Source: Herbidospora cretacea
GTDB lineage: Bacteria > Actinomycetota > Actinomycetes > Streptosporangiales > Streptosporangiaceae
Length of the DNA: 64,000 nt
Direction of reading: 5' to 3'
NCBI RefSeq assembly: GCF_001570605.1
Contig: NZ_BBXG01000011.1
Coordinates: 1-64,000, forward strand
Below are positions 42,537 to 50,621 of this stretch, piece by piece. The notes beneath the pieces were generated by a model, which was not told the origin of the DNA, did no database searches, and was given only the letters and a program-made list of their open reading frames with translations. Both the position numbers and the translations under genes were made by a program. Each line of letters begins with the position of its first letter. Positions within the stretch are counted from its first letter, which is position 1.

Positions 42537-42683
42537 GCGCCCAGTGTGGGAGCCCTTCGACGCCCTGTGGACCCTGGTCTTTCCGGGCGCAGACCCTGGG
42601 GTCCGCCCCCGCTCCCGCCGTGGCGGCGGGAGGCGGGAGCGGCCGGTGAGCGCCGGGTTCGGCGGGACGCAGGGGCGGCGGGC

Positions 42684-42715
42684 GGGGCCGGCCAGGCGGA
42701 GCCGTAACGGAGGAA
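42684..42715 (+). repeat. Dispersed intergenic repeat, family A, copy 4
   Basis: GGGGCCGGCCAGGCGGAGCC then GTAACGGAGGAAAG, ending a few bases beyond the gltX stop codon. The rest of 42537-42722 is G/C-rich with no gene seen. Confidence 0.8.
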
Positions 42716-42722
42716 AGAGCTT

Positions 42723-44093
42723 CTAGGTCAGCTTCGTGAGGGCGGCGTTGATCCGGTCGATCGACTTCTCGCGGCCGAGGACCTCGATCGACTCGAACAG
42801 GGGCAGGCCGACGGTACGGCCGGTGATCGCGACGCGGACCGGGGCCTGGGCCTTGCCGAGCTTGAGGCCGTGTTCGGCGCCGACCTCCTCAAGGGCGGTC
42901 TTGAGCGACTCGGGGTTCCAGTCGGCGGTGGCCAGGCGGGCGGCGTAGCCGGTGAGGATCTCCCGGGCCCCCGCCTTCATGGCCTTCTCCCACGACGGCT
43001 GGTCGTGGACGGGCTCGTCGAGGAAGAGGAAGTCGACGTTGGGCGCGATCTCCGACAGGACCGAGACGCGGGTCTGGGCGAGCTCGGCGAGCTTGGCGAA
43101 CAGGTCGCGGTCCCACGCCGGGTCGAGGAACGGGTCGCAGCGCTCGACGAACTCGGCGAGGGTGAGCCTGCGGATGTACTCGCCGTTGAACGCCCGCAGC
43201 TTCTTCTCGTCGAAGAACGCCGACGACAGGTTCACGTTGCGCAGGTCGAACAGGGGCGCCATCTCCGACCACGGCATGATCTCGCGGTCGTCGCCGGGGC
43301 CCCAGCCGAGCAGCATCAGGTAGTTGACCATGGCCTCGGCGAGGTAGCCCTCGTCGCGGTAGGACTCCAGGGCCACCTTGTCCCGGCGCTTGGAGAGCTT
43401 CTGGCGCTTCTCGTTGACGATCACCGGCACGTGGGCCCACACCGGCGGGGTGTGGCCGAGGGCCTCCCACATCAGCTGCTGCTTGGGCGTGTTGGACAGG
43501 TGCTCCTCGGCGCGGATGACCTGGGTGATGCCCATCTCCACGTCGTCGACCACGTTGGCCAGCACGAACAGCGGCGAGCCGTCGGCGCGGGCGATCACGA
43601 AGTCTTCCATCGCGTCGTTGGGGAACTCGACCGTGCCTCTGACCTGGTCTTCCACCACCGTGACACCGGTGTCGGGGGTGCGGAAGCGCAGCGCGCCCTC
43701 GGTCAGCCCGCGATCGCGGCAGTGGCCGTCGTAGCCCTTGTGCTCCGAGCCGGTCCGGGCCTTGACGTCGTCGCGGGTGCAGGTGCAGTAGTAGGCGCGG
43801 CCCTCCTTGTGGAGGCGGGCGGCCGTCTCGCGGTGCTGGTCGGCGTAGGACGACTGGAAGTAGGGGCCCTCGAAGAGCGGCGACTCCTGGTGGATGCCGA
43901 TCCACGCCAGGGCCGAGATGATGCCCTCGGTCCACTCGGGGCGGTTGCGGGCCGCGTCGGTGTCCTCGATGCGGAGCACGAACCTGCCGCCGGTCTGCTC
44001 GGCGACGGCCCAGTTGAAGAGGGCCGAGCGGGCGCCGCCCACGTGGAACATGCCGGTGGGGGACGGCGCGAAGCGAACACGTACCTCAGTCAC
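42723..44093 (-). CDS. gltX: Glutamyl-tRNA synthetase
   Basis: 456 aa class I synthetase. The HIGH-type motif is [20 protein letters not shown] and the KMSKS-type motif is [16 protein letters not shown] Cys/His cluster [14 protein letters not shown] lies in the connective region. Start GTG 44093 ([14 protein letters not shown]) overlaps the upstream FAH gene stop within GTGACTGA. The tRNA-Glu pair it charges lies about 3 kb away. Confidence 0.96.
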   Translation of the reverse strand: MTEVRVRFAPSPTGMFHVGGARSALFNWAVAEQTGGRFVLRIEDTDAARNRPEWTEGIISALAWIGIHQESPLFEGPYFQSSYADQHRETAARLHKEGRAYYCTCTRDDVKARTGSEHKGYDGHCRDRGLTEGALRFRTPDTGVTVVEDQVRGTVEFPNDAMEDFVIARADGSPLFVLANVVDDVEMGITQVIRAEEHLSNTPKQQLMWEALGHTPPVWAHVPVIVNEKRQKLSKRRDKVALESYRDEGYLAEAMVNYLMLLGWGPGDDREIMPWSEMAPLFDLRNVNLSSAFFDEKKLRAFNGEYIRRLTLAEFVERCDPFLDPAWDRDLFAKLAELAQTRVSVLSEIAPNVDFLFLDEPVHDQPSWEKAMKAGAREILTGYAARLATADWNPESLKTALEEVGAEHGLKLGKAQAPVRVAITGRTVGLPLFESIEVLGREKSIDRINAALTKLT

Positions 44094-44856
44094 GAGAGAC
44101 AACCCTGTTGGTGAGAGTTCCAATGCCTTCGATGCCCACGGAGACCTCGTCACCGGGCTTGACCGGCCCGACGCCGGCGGGGGTGCCGGTGAGGATCACG
44201 TCACCCGGCAGGAGGGTCATGACGGCGGTCACGTGGGCGATGAGCGCCGGGATGCCGAAGATCAGCTGGCTCGTGCGCCCGCTCTGCCGCAGCTCGCCGT
44301 TGACCGTCGTGGTCAGCGCGAGGTCGGCGGCGTCGAGGTCGGTCTCGATCCACGGCCCGAGCGGGCAGAACGTGTCGAACCCCTTGGCGCGGGTGAACTG
44401 GACGTCCTTCCGCTGCAGGTCACGGGCGGTCACGTCGTTGGCGCAGGTGTAACCGAAGATCACGTCCTTGGCCCGCTCGACCGGCACGTCGCGGCAGAGC
44501 CGCCCGATCACGACGGCGAGCTCGCCCTCGTAGTCGACGTGCTGGGTGAGGTTCTCGGGATAGGCGATCGGCTCGTTGTGCCCGATGACCGAGGTCGACG
44601 GCTTCAGGAAGATCATCGGCTCGTCGGGGACGTCGTTGCCCATCTCCTTGGCGTGGTCGGCGTAGTTGCGCCCGATCGCCACGACCTTGGACGGCAGCAT
44701 CGGCGCGACCATGCGCACCTCGGCGACGGGGAACCGCTCCCCCGTCAGCGACACCCCGCCGAAGGGATGACCGTCGATCCTCGCGAGCACCTGCTCGCCC
44801 TCTTCGACCACACCGAAGGCGACCCCGCCACCAGTGGAGAACCTCGCGATACGCAC
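44086..44856 (-). CDS. Fumarylacetoacetate hydrolase family protein
   Basis: 256 aa. FAH-fold signature [20 protein letters not shown], metal ligands in [13 protein letters not shown] and NDVTARDLQ, and a C-terminal [17 protein letters not shown]. Such enzymes act as acylpyruvases, oxaloacetate decarboxylases or catechol-pathway isomerases; the sequence does not tell which. Operon with gltX by an 8-base overlap, a common actinomycete arrangement. Confidence 0.92.
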   Translation of the reverse strand: MRIARFSTGGGVAFGVVEEGEQVLARIDGHPFGGVSLTGERFPVAEVRMVAPMLPSKVVAIGRNYADHAKEMGNDVPDEPMIFLKPSTSVIGHNEPIAYPENLTQHVDYEGELAVVIGRLCRDVPVERAKDVIFGYTCANDVTARDLQRKDVQFTRAKGFDTFCPLGPWIETDLDAADLALTTTVNGELRQSGRTSQLIFGIPALIAHVTAVMTLLPGDVILTGTPAGVGPVKPGDEVSVGIEGIGTLTNRVVSRD

Positions 44857-44888
44857 CGTCCCAGGCTAGTGCCTCGTAAGGTGGCGCC

Positions 44889-45179
44889 ATGGCATCGGTA
44901 GTGAAGATCAACGTCCTGACCGTCCCGGCGGAGATGCGCGACGACCTGGAGAAGCGGTTCGCGGGCCGCGCGGGCACGGTCGAGTCGGCCGACGGGTTCG
45001 AGTGGTTCGAGCTGCTCCGGCCGGTCGACGGGACGGACAAGTACCTGGTCTACACGCGCTGGCGCAGCGAGGAGGACTTCCAGAAGTGGGCGGGGCAGGG
45101 CCACGGCCAGGGCCAGGCCGAGGTGTGGACCTTCGACGTCGTCCAGAGCGCCGGTGCTGTACGGGATCTGAACCAATAA
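44889..45179 (+). CDS. Antibiotic biosynthesis monooxygenase (ABM) domain protein
   Basis: 96 aa single-domain ferredoxin-like protein (VVKINVLTVPAEMRDDLEKR, F-WFELLRPVDGTDKYLVYTR, W-SEEDFQKWAGQGH). Resembles heme-degrading or ABM monooxygenases of the MhuD/IsdG type; no cofactor can be assigned by eye. Divergent from the FAH gene with 32 bases between starts. Confidence 0.85.
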   Translation: MASVVKINVLTVPAEMRDDLEKRFAGRAGTVESADGFEWFELLRPVDGTDKYLVYTRWRSEEDFQKWAGQGHGQGQAEVWTFDVVQSAGAVRDLNQ

Positions 45180-45226
45180 CGCCGATCGAGCTGCGTGATC
45201 AGGGGCAGCGGGGAGATAATCGGCCC

Positions 45227-45619
45227 ATGGCCTTTCCGAGTCGTTACGACGATGTCCCGGACCGCGCCCCCCTGTCCCTGAGCGCTCTGCGCGGCCCGTC
45301 CGAGGGTGTCGTCGACCTGCCGCTCCGGCTCTGCTGGTCGGGCCTGCGCAGCTTCGACGTCGGGGATCCGACGGAATGCAGGATGATGTACCAGATCGTC
45401 ATCACCGAGGGCGTGCGGGCCGATGTCGAGCGCTATCTGGCCTACGACCGGCTGCTCGAAGTGTGGCCCCGATTCCACCTGATGCTCGGGTCCGCCTACG
45501 TGGACACCTGGGAAGATCGCTTCCCGGTCCTCCGTGAAGTGGCCGAACGAGGCGCTCCGGCCCTCAAGGCCGAACTGCGCCGGGCGCGGGAAGTGCTTGA
45601 GGCGAGGCGTCCGGCCTGA
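45227..45619 (+). CDS. Putative antitoxin/partner of an AbiEii-type nucleotidyltransferase
   Basis: 130 aa from ATG 45227 (MAFPSRYDDVPDRAPLSLSA). Contains LPLRLCWSGLRSFDVGDPTE, MMYQIVITEGVRADVERYLA and WEDRFPVLREV. No helix-turn-helix, so it is not the usual AbiEi antitoxin. I recall similar small proteins before nucleotidyltransferases in other actinomycetes but no defined function. Its TGA overlaps the next ATG by one base (TGATG). GATAAT 6 bases before the ATG could be a -10 giving a leaderless mRNA. Confidence 0.65.
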   Translation: MAFPSRYDDVPDRAPLSLSALRGPSEGVVDLPLRLCWSGLRSFDVGDPTECRMMYQIVITEGVRADVERYLAYDRLLEVWPRFHLMLGSAYVDTWEDRFPVLREVAERGAPALKAELRRAREVLEARRPA

Positions 45620-46281
45620 TGGACATGCCCGATTTCCATCGGCGCGTCCTCCTGATCGCACTCGAGGTGTGCGACGAGCACGGTCTGGTGCTGGCCGGTG
45701 GTTACGCCATGCGCGCCCACGGCCTGGTGGATCGGCCAAGCATGGACCTCGACTTCGCCAGCTTCGACGCTCCCTCCATACCTGACGCGACACGGGCGAT
45801 GGCCGAGGCGTTCCGACGCCATGGCCTGACCTCCGAAGAGGTGCGCGGCACTCCGCTGCTCGGCCGTCTGATCGTCACGGACCCTGCCGTCGACGAGTCC
45901 ATCGCGGTCGACCTCATGAAAATGCCCCTTCAAAGGGCTCCGGTCCGGAGGCATGACATCCCGGTCGCCAGTCTTGACGACATGGCGGGCATGAAGGTGG
46001 CGGCGCTCAACGGGCGCAACGTTCCCCGAGATCTCATCGACGTCGCGGCCGTCAGGGACATCTACAGCTTCACCACACTGGAACGCCTCGGGTCGTTGTT
46101 CGACGACGACTTCGACCTCATCCGCCTCGTCGACCGCTTGGAAACCGCCGTGGAGACCGACGCGCGGGTCTTCGGGCACTACAAGCTGACCGACGATCAC
46201 ATCGAGAGCATCCGGCAGTTCGCTCTGGACTGGTATAAGGATCTCGCACTCCGCCTGGCGCGAGACGAGATCGTCGATTAG
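45619..46281 (+). CDS. AbiEii/AbiGii-type nucleotidyltransferase, putative toxin
   Basis: 220 aa. The nucleotidyltransferase core LVLAGGYAMRAHGLVDRPSM followed by DLDFASFD has the GG...DxD pattern of AbiEii/MenA-type toxins, which add nucleotides to tRNA or other targets. A later PVASLDDMAGMKVAALNGRN and RDLIDVAAV with a conserved Lys and Asp also fits. Overlaps the upstream gene by one base, typical of a two-gene toxin-antitoxin unit. Toxicity is inference. Confidence 0.8.
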   Translation: MDMPDFHRRVLLIALEVCDEHGLVLAGGYAMRAHGLVDRPSMDLDFASFDAPSIPDATRAMAEAFRRHGLTSEEVRGTPLLGRLIVTDPAVDESIAVDLMKMPLQRAPVRRHDIPVASLDDMAGMKVAALNGRNVPRDLIDVAAVRDIYSFTTLERLGSLFDDDFDLIRLVDRLETAVETDARVFGHYKLTDDHIESIRQFALDWYKDLALRLARDEIVD

Positions 46282-46384
46282 CACGTTCCGGCTTCTCAGG
46301 TGTTTCCCAGGCTCCGCCGACCGACTTGACCTGCACCGCACCGTCGGCCAGCATGAGCCGCGCCCCCCTATGGAAGGATCAGGC

Positions 46385-48052
46385 GTGACGCGCCGTCTTC
46401 GATTCGGCGTGTTCGCCGTTCTTGTCGTTTTAGGGAGTCTGCTTCAGGTCGTCCCCGCGCAGGCCGCGGCCAAGACGCCCGAGTGTCAGGGTGAGTGGCT
46501 GCCTTCCACGCCGACCTCTCCCGAGGTCATGAACGGCGAGCTGGGGTTCCTCGATCTCGACACGGTGCGGATCGGGGATCGGGTCGACTGGAAGCTCGAC
46601 CCGTACAAGAACCGCTCCTGGGTCATGGTGTTCCAGTCGCTGCGGTGGGCCGGGCGGCTGGTCGCCGACTACGAGACCACCGGCAAGGACGCCTACCTGG
46701 CGCGCGGCACCGCCGTGATCAGGGACTGGGTCGAGAAGAACCCCTACCGAGGGCGGAACACGCCGAAGCTGGCCTGGGCGGAGCACACCGTCTCGCTGCG
46801 GACGCCGGTGCTGGTGTGCCTGTCGAAGCACCTGTCGGCGAAGTGGCTGACCGACAGCCTCAACGCCCACGCGCGGTTCCTGAACGACAACTCCCACTAC
46901 AAGTGGGGTCACAACCACGGTCTCGACGCCGACATCGCCCTGCTGGGGGTCGGGTGCCGGATGGGCAACGCGGCCTGGCGCTCCAAGGCGCTGAGCCGGA
47001 TGACCACGACGACCAAGATGGACGTCGACTCCCAGGGCGTCCTGCGGGAGCAGTCGCCCCGCTACGCGATCTACTTCCACGAGCGGCTCAAGGTCGCCAT
47101 GGACCGGATCCGCGAGTGCGGCCAGCAGGTCCCCGCCGAGCTGGCCAGGCGCTTCGGCCTGATGCCCGAGCACATCTCGGCGGCCACGATGCCCAACGGC
47201 TACCTGGTCCCGATCGGCGACGGCGCCGCCGACGTGCAGCCGTCCGCCTACGCGCGGCCGGACTCGAAGGTCCAGATCTACAAGGCCGGGTACGTGTTCG
47301 GGCGGTCCGCCTGGGATTCCAAGGACGCCTCCTACTACTCGATCCGGTACGGCCCCGGCATGAAGTTCCACGGCCACGAAGACCACCTCGGCGTCACCTA
47401 CTACGCCCAGGGCCGGGCGATCCTGACCGAGGCCGGCTTCCACTCCTACGAGCCGAGCCCCTACCGCGACTGGACCCTCTCCCCCCAGGCCCACAACGTG
47501 CCGATCCCGCAAGGACGCAAGCTCCGGCCGAGCACTCCGTCGTCGCTGACGAAGAAGACCGTCACGGACGATCGCCAGTCGTACACGCTGACCGACAAGG
47601 CTTACGGCGTAGGCCGGACCCGGGCCGTGCTGGTCAACCACGACCGCAAGGACGTCATGGCGGTCCTGGACACGGTCTCCTCGGGCAAGGTCGCCAACCT
47701 GTGGCACCTCGACCCGAAGCTGGCCGTCACCGAGAACAGCGGCGGCCGCGTCGTGGTCAAGGACAACGACTGGCGCGCCTCGGTCGTGCAGTTCAGCTTG
47801 CCGGGCTGCAAGCCGGTGAAGGGTCAGAAGATCGTGACAGGCCGCCCGAAGCCCTTCCAGGGCTGGATCTCCCAGACGTACATGCAGAGGACCGCCGCCC
47901 CGGTGATCGTCTCCCCAGCGGCGAAGGCCCTGCTCACCGTAGTCGTGCCCGGCACCGCCGACGGCCCGGTGACCTGTTCGGGGAGCACGGTCATCGCGCA
48001 CACCCCGAACGGCCCCGTCTCCTTCAAGATCTCTGGAAAGAACCTGGCCTGA
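46385..48052 (+). CDS. Secreted heparinase II/III family protein
   Basis: 555 aa. Signal peptide MTRRLRFGVFAVLVVLGSLL to about AQA-AAK. An (alpha/alpha) toroid (about 40-280) includes NSHYKWGHNHGLDADIALLG, and the C-terminal beta-sheet part has GMKFHGHEDHLGVTYYAQGR and LSPQAHNVPIPQG as in heparinase II/III polysaccharide lyases. GTG 46385 is preferred (AGGA 8 bases before) over ATG 46370. A possible promoter TTGACC-17-CAGCAT lies at 46326-46354. Probably cleaves uronate-containing polymers. Confidence 0.87.
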   Translation: MTRRLRFGVFAVLVVLGSLLQVVPAQAAAKTPECQGEWLPSTPTSPEVMNGELGFLDLDTVRIGDRVDWKLDPYKNRSWVMVFQSLRWAGRLVADYETTGKDAYLARGTAVIRDWVEKNPYRGRNTPKLAWAEHTVSLRTPVLVCLSKHLSAKWLTDSLNAHARFLNDNSHYKWGHNHGLDADIALLGVGCRMGNAAWRSKALSRMTTTTKMDVDSQGVLREQSPRYAIYFHERLKVAMDRIRECGQQVPAELARRFGLMPEHISAATMPNGYLVPIGDGAADVQPSAYARPDSKVQIYKAGYVFGRSAWDSKDASYYSIRYGPGMKFHGHEDHLGVTYYAQGRAILTEAGFHSYEPSPYRDWTLSPQAHNVPIPQGRKLRPSTPSSLTKKTVTDDRQSYTLTDKAYGVGRTRAVLVNHDRKDVMAVLDTVSSGKVANLWHLDPKLAVTENSGGRVVVKDNDWRASVVQFSLPGCKPVKGQKIVTGRPKPFQGWISQTYMQRTAAPVIVSPAAKALLTVVVPGTADGPVTCSGSTVIAHTPNGPVSFKISGKNLA

Positions 48053-48067
48053 CTTGGTCATACGGCC

Positions 48068-48193
48068 AACCAGTCGTGGCTTGGCCGCGTCCGGGTCCTG
48101 GACTGAGGAGCGCAGGAGAGCGAAGCGAACCGGAGCGACGAGGGAAGGCCCGGACTGAAGGCGGCCAAGCCCGCCGCGCCGGAGGCGCGGCAA
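48068..48193 (-). repeat. Dispersed intergenic repeat, family B, copy 2
   Basis: On the minus strand, directly after the cimA stop: GCCGCGCCTCCGGCGCGGC (hairpin), GGGCTTGGCCGCC, TTCCCTCGTCGCTCCGGTTC, GCTCTCCTGCGCTCCTCAGT and CGCGGCCAAGCC. These are the same blocks in the same order as 6111-6228. Separates the convergent heparinase and cimA genes. Confidence 0.75.
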
Positions 48194-49768
48194 TTAGATC
48201 TGGTAGCCCGCCCGGAGCAGGCCGAACGTCACCGCCTGCTCCAGGGCGTGCCAGGAGGCCTGGATGATGTTCTCGTCGACGCCGACCGTGCTCCAGTCGC
48301 CCTTCGGGTCGCTTGAGGTGACCAGCACGCGGGTGACCGCGTCGGTGCCGTGGGTGCCCTCGACGATGCGGACCTTGAAGTCGATCAGCTCGACCGTGGC
48401 GAGCTCGGGGTAGAGCTTCTCCAGCGCCAGCCGGACCGCCTTGTCGAGCGCGTTCACCGGGCCGTTGCCCTCGCCGGTCGCGACGATGCGCTCGTCCTTG
48501 GCGTGGAGTTTCACGGTCGCCTCGCTGACGACCTCGCCGGTCGGGCGGCGTTCGACGATCACGCGCCACGACTCGACGGTGAAGTGGCGGCGGCTCTCAC
48601 CGTGGAGGGTGTCGCGGAGGAGGAGCTCGAACGACGCGTCGGCGGCCTCGAAGGTGTGGCCGCGCGACTCCAGGTCCTTGACCCGGTCGACCAGTTCGCG
48701 CGACTGGTCGCCGGTGAGCTGGTAGCCGAGTTCGCGGCCCTTGAGCTCGACCGACGCCCGGCCGGCCATGTCGGAGACCAGCATGCGCATGTCGTTGCCG
48801 ACCTCGGCCGGGTCGATGTGCTGGTAGAGGTTCGGGTCGACCTTGATCGCGGAGGCGTGGAGGCCGGCCTTGTGGGCGAAGGCCGAGGCGCCGACGTAGG
48901 GGGCGTGGGAGTTGGGGGTCACGTTGGTGACTTCGGTGATGGCGTGGGCGACCCGGGTCATGTCGCGCAGCGCCTCCGGCGGCACGAGGTCGAAGCCCCG
49001 CTTGAGCTGGAGGTTGGCCACCACGGTGAACAGGTTCGCGTTGCCCGACCGCTCGCCGTAGCCGTTGGCGCAGCCCTGCACGTGGGTGGCGCCCGCCTTG
49101 ACCGCCGCGAGGGTGTTGGCGACGGCGCAGCCGGTGTCGTCGTGGCAGTGGATGCCGATCCGGGCGCTGGTCGAGGCCGCGTGGTGGACGACGTCGGCGA
49201 GCTCGTCGGGCAGCATGCCGCCGTTGGTGTCGCACAGGGCGATCACCGAGGCCCCGGCCTCGGCCGCGGTGCGGAGCACCTCCAGGGCGTAGGCGGGGTT
49301 GGACTTGTAGCCGTCGAAGAAGTGTTCCGCGTCGAGGAACACCCGCTGACCCTCCGCACGCAGGTGGGAGACCGTGTCGCGGATCATCGCGAGGTTCTCC
49401 TCCAGGGTCGTGCGGAGGGCCAGCTCCACGTGCCGGTCGTGACTCTTGGCGACAAGGGTCACGACGGGGGCACCGGATTCGCGCAATGCGGCCACCAGTG
49501 GGTCGTCGGCGGCCTTCACTCCGGCCCGGCGGGTCGCGCCGAACGCGGCGAGCTGCGCGTGCTTCAGGTCGAGCTCTGTTTGAGCGCGCCGGAAGAATTC
49601 CGTGTCCTTGGGGTTGGCGCCCGGCCAGCCGCCCTCGATGAAGCCGACCCCCAGGGCGTCCAGGTGACGGGCGATGGCCAGCTTGTCGACCACGGAGAGG
49701 GTCAGGCCCTCCTGCTGTGCGCCGTCGCGGAGTGTGGTGTCGTACACGTGGAAGCGGTCGTCGGCCAT
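48194..49768 (-). CDS. cimA: Citramalate synthase
   Basis: 524 aa, HMGL-like TIM barrel plus LeuA-type regulatory domain. It condenses pyruvate and acetyl-CoA to citramalate, the threonine-independent route to 2-ketobutyrate for isoleucine. Motifs: FHVYDTTLRDGAQQEGLTLS, IEGGWPGANPKDTEFF, GIHCHDDTGCAVANTLAAVK and GNANLFTVVANL. C-terminal allosteric domain about 400-520. ATG 49768 (MADDRFHVYDTTLRD). Preceded by a leader peptide and attenuator; LeuB and LeuCD in this window can process its product. Confidence 0.94.
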   Translation of the reverse strand: MADDRFHVYDTTLRDGAQQEGLTLSVVDKLAIARHLDALGVGFIEGGWPGANPKDTEFFRRAQTELDLKHAQLAAFGATRRAGVKAADDPLVAALRESGAPVVTLVAKSHDRHVELALRTTLEENLAMIRDTVSHLRAEGQRVFLDAEHFFDGYKSNPAYALEVLRTAAEAGASVIALCDTNGGMLPDELADVVHHAASTSARIGIHCHDDTGCAVANTLAAVKAGATHVQGCANGYGERSGNANLFTVVANLQLKRGFDLVPPEALRDMTRVAHAITEVTNVTPNSHAPYVGASAFAHKAGLHASAIKVDPNLYQHIDPAEVGNDMRMLVSDMAGRASVELKGRELGYQLTGDQSRELVDRVKDLESRGHTFEAADASFELLLRDTLHGESRRHFTVESWRVIVERRPTGEVVSEATVKLHAKDERIVATGEGNGPVNALDKAVRLALEKLYPELATVELIDFKVRIVEGTHGTDAVTRVLVTSSDPKGDWSTVGVDENIIQASWHALEQAVTFGLLRAGYQI

Positions 49769-49802
49769 CTCGGGTTCCCTTGGGGTGTTTGTAATCGCGT
49801 GA

Positions 49803-49844
49803 CAAACAAAAAGACCCCTCACGGGCGTGAGAGGTCTGCGCGCC
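49803..49844 (-). promoter_or_regulatory. Transcription attenuator (terminator) of cimA
   Basis: Minus strand AGACCTCTCACG (49837-49826), two-base loop, CGTGAGGGGTCT (49823-49812; one G-U) followed by TTTTTGTTTG. It begins 24 bases after the leader stop and ends 35 bases before cimA. GCGCGCC at 49838-49844 just before the stem can pair with the GGCGCGCC of the leader's Arg-Ala codons (49867-49874). Confidence 0.85.
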
Positions 49845-49860
49845 TGGCTGGAATGATCCG

Positions 49861-49923
49861 TCAGCCGGCGCGCCTGCCAATAATGAGCAGACCGTTGAAC
49901 ATGGTGATGCCGAGCTTACCCAT
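49861..49923 (-). CDS. cimA leader peptide (Leu/Ile-rich)
   Basis: 20 aa, MGKLGITMFNGLLIIGRRAG, from ATG 49923 with GGTGG upstream; a shorter version could start at ATG 49902. The LLII run lies just before the Arg-Arg-Ala codons. Ribosome stalling at these codons when Leu/Ile-tRNA is scarce should favour read-through into cimA. The ORF is in none of the larger genes' frames. Confidence 0.8.
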   Translation of the reverse strand: MGKLGITMFNGLLIIGRRAG

Positions 49924-49935
49924 AGGAACCACCAT

Positions 49936-49970
49936 CTGGCACATCGATCTCAACAGATAAGATAGTGATC
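49936..49970 (+). promoter_or_regulatory. Probable promoter of the O-methyltransferase, leaderless mRNA
   Basis: CTGGCA (49936-49941), 16 bases, TAAGAT (49958-49963), then ATG at 49971. The start point would fall at or next to the ATG, matching the lack of a Shine-Dalgarno. It overlaps the region where the minus-strand cimA promoter should lie. Confidence 0.45.
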
Positions 49971-50621
49971 ATGAAGGGTTCCTATCTGGGCGAAGCGCTG
50001 CCGCCCTACCTCTCCGCCCACGCCACCCAGCCCGACCAGATCCTCCGCGACCTCGCGATCGAGACCTCCGCCCTGCACACCAAGTACGCGGGCATGCAGA
50101 TCTCGCCCGAGCAGGGCACGTTCATGACCATGTTGACCCAGCTCACCGGCGCGAAGCTGGCGGTCGAGGTGGGCACGTTCACCGGCTACTCCTCGATCTG
50201 CATCGCCCGCGGCCTGGCGCCGGGCGGGCGGCTGATCGCCTGCGACGTGAGCGAAGAGTGGACCGCCATGGCCCGCAAGTACTGGGAGCGGGCCGGGCTC
50301 ACCGACCGCATCGAGCTGCGGCTCGGCAACGCCGTCGAGACCCTGAACGCGATGCCCGCCGACGAGGAGATCGACTTCGCGTTCATCGACGCCGACAAGG
50401 CCGGCTACCCGGCCTACTACGAGGCGCTGCTCCCCCGCATGCGGCCGGGCGGGCTCATCGTCTGCGACAACACGATCCAGAACGGCAACATCACCGACCC
50501 GGACGCCGGCGGCAACGTGCCGGTGCTGCGCGAGTTCAACGACCAGGTGACCGCCGACCCCCGTGTCGATTCGGTGCTTCTCTCGGTGGCCGACGGTCTG
50601 ACGCTGGTCCGCAAGCGTTAG
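49971..50621 (+). CDS. SAM-dependent O-methyltransferase (CCoAOMT-like, family 3)
   Basis: 216 aa. SAM loop KLAVEVGTFTGYSSICIARG, metal-binding acidic FAFIDADKAGYPAYYEALL and CDNTIQNGNI; all are typical of the divalent-metal-dependent catechol/caffeoyl-CoA methyltransferase group. Start ATG 49971; GTG 49965 is less likely. Its last 4 bases overlap the ilvE stop on the other strand. Substrate unknown. Confidence 0.92.
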   Translation: MKGSYLGEALPPYLSAHATQPDQILRDLAIETSALHTKYAGMQISPEQGTFMTMLTQLTGAKLAVEVGTFTGYSSICIARGLAPGGRLIACDVSEEWTAMARKYWERAGLTDRIELRLGNAVETLNAMPADEEIDFAFIDADKAGYPAYYEALLPRMRPGGLIVCDNTIQNGNITDPDAGGNVPVLREFNDQVTADPRVDSVLLSVADGLTLVRKR

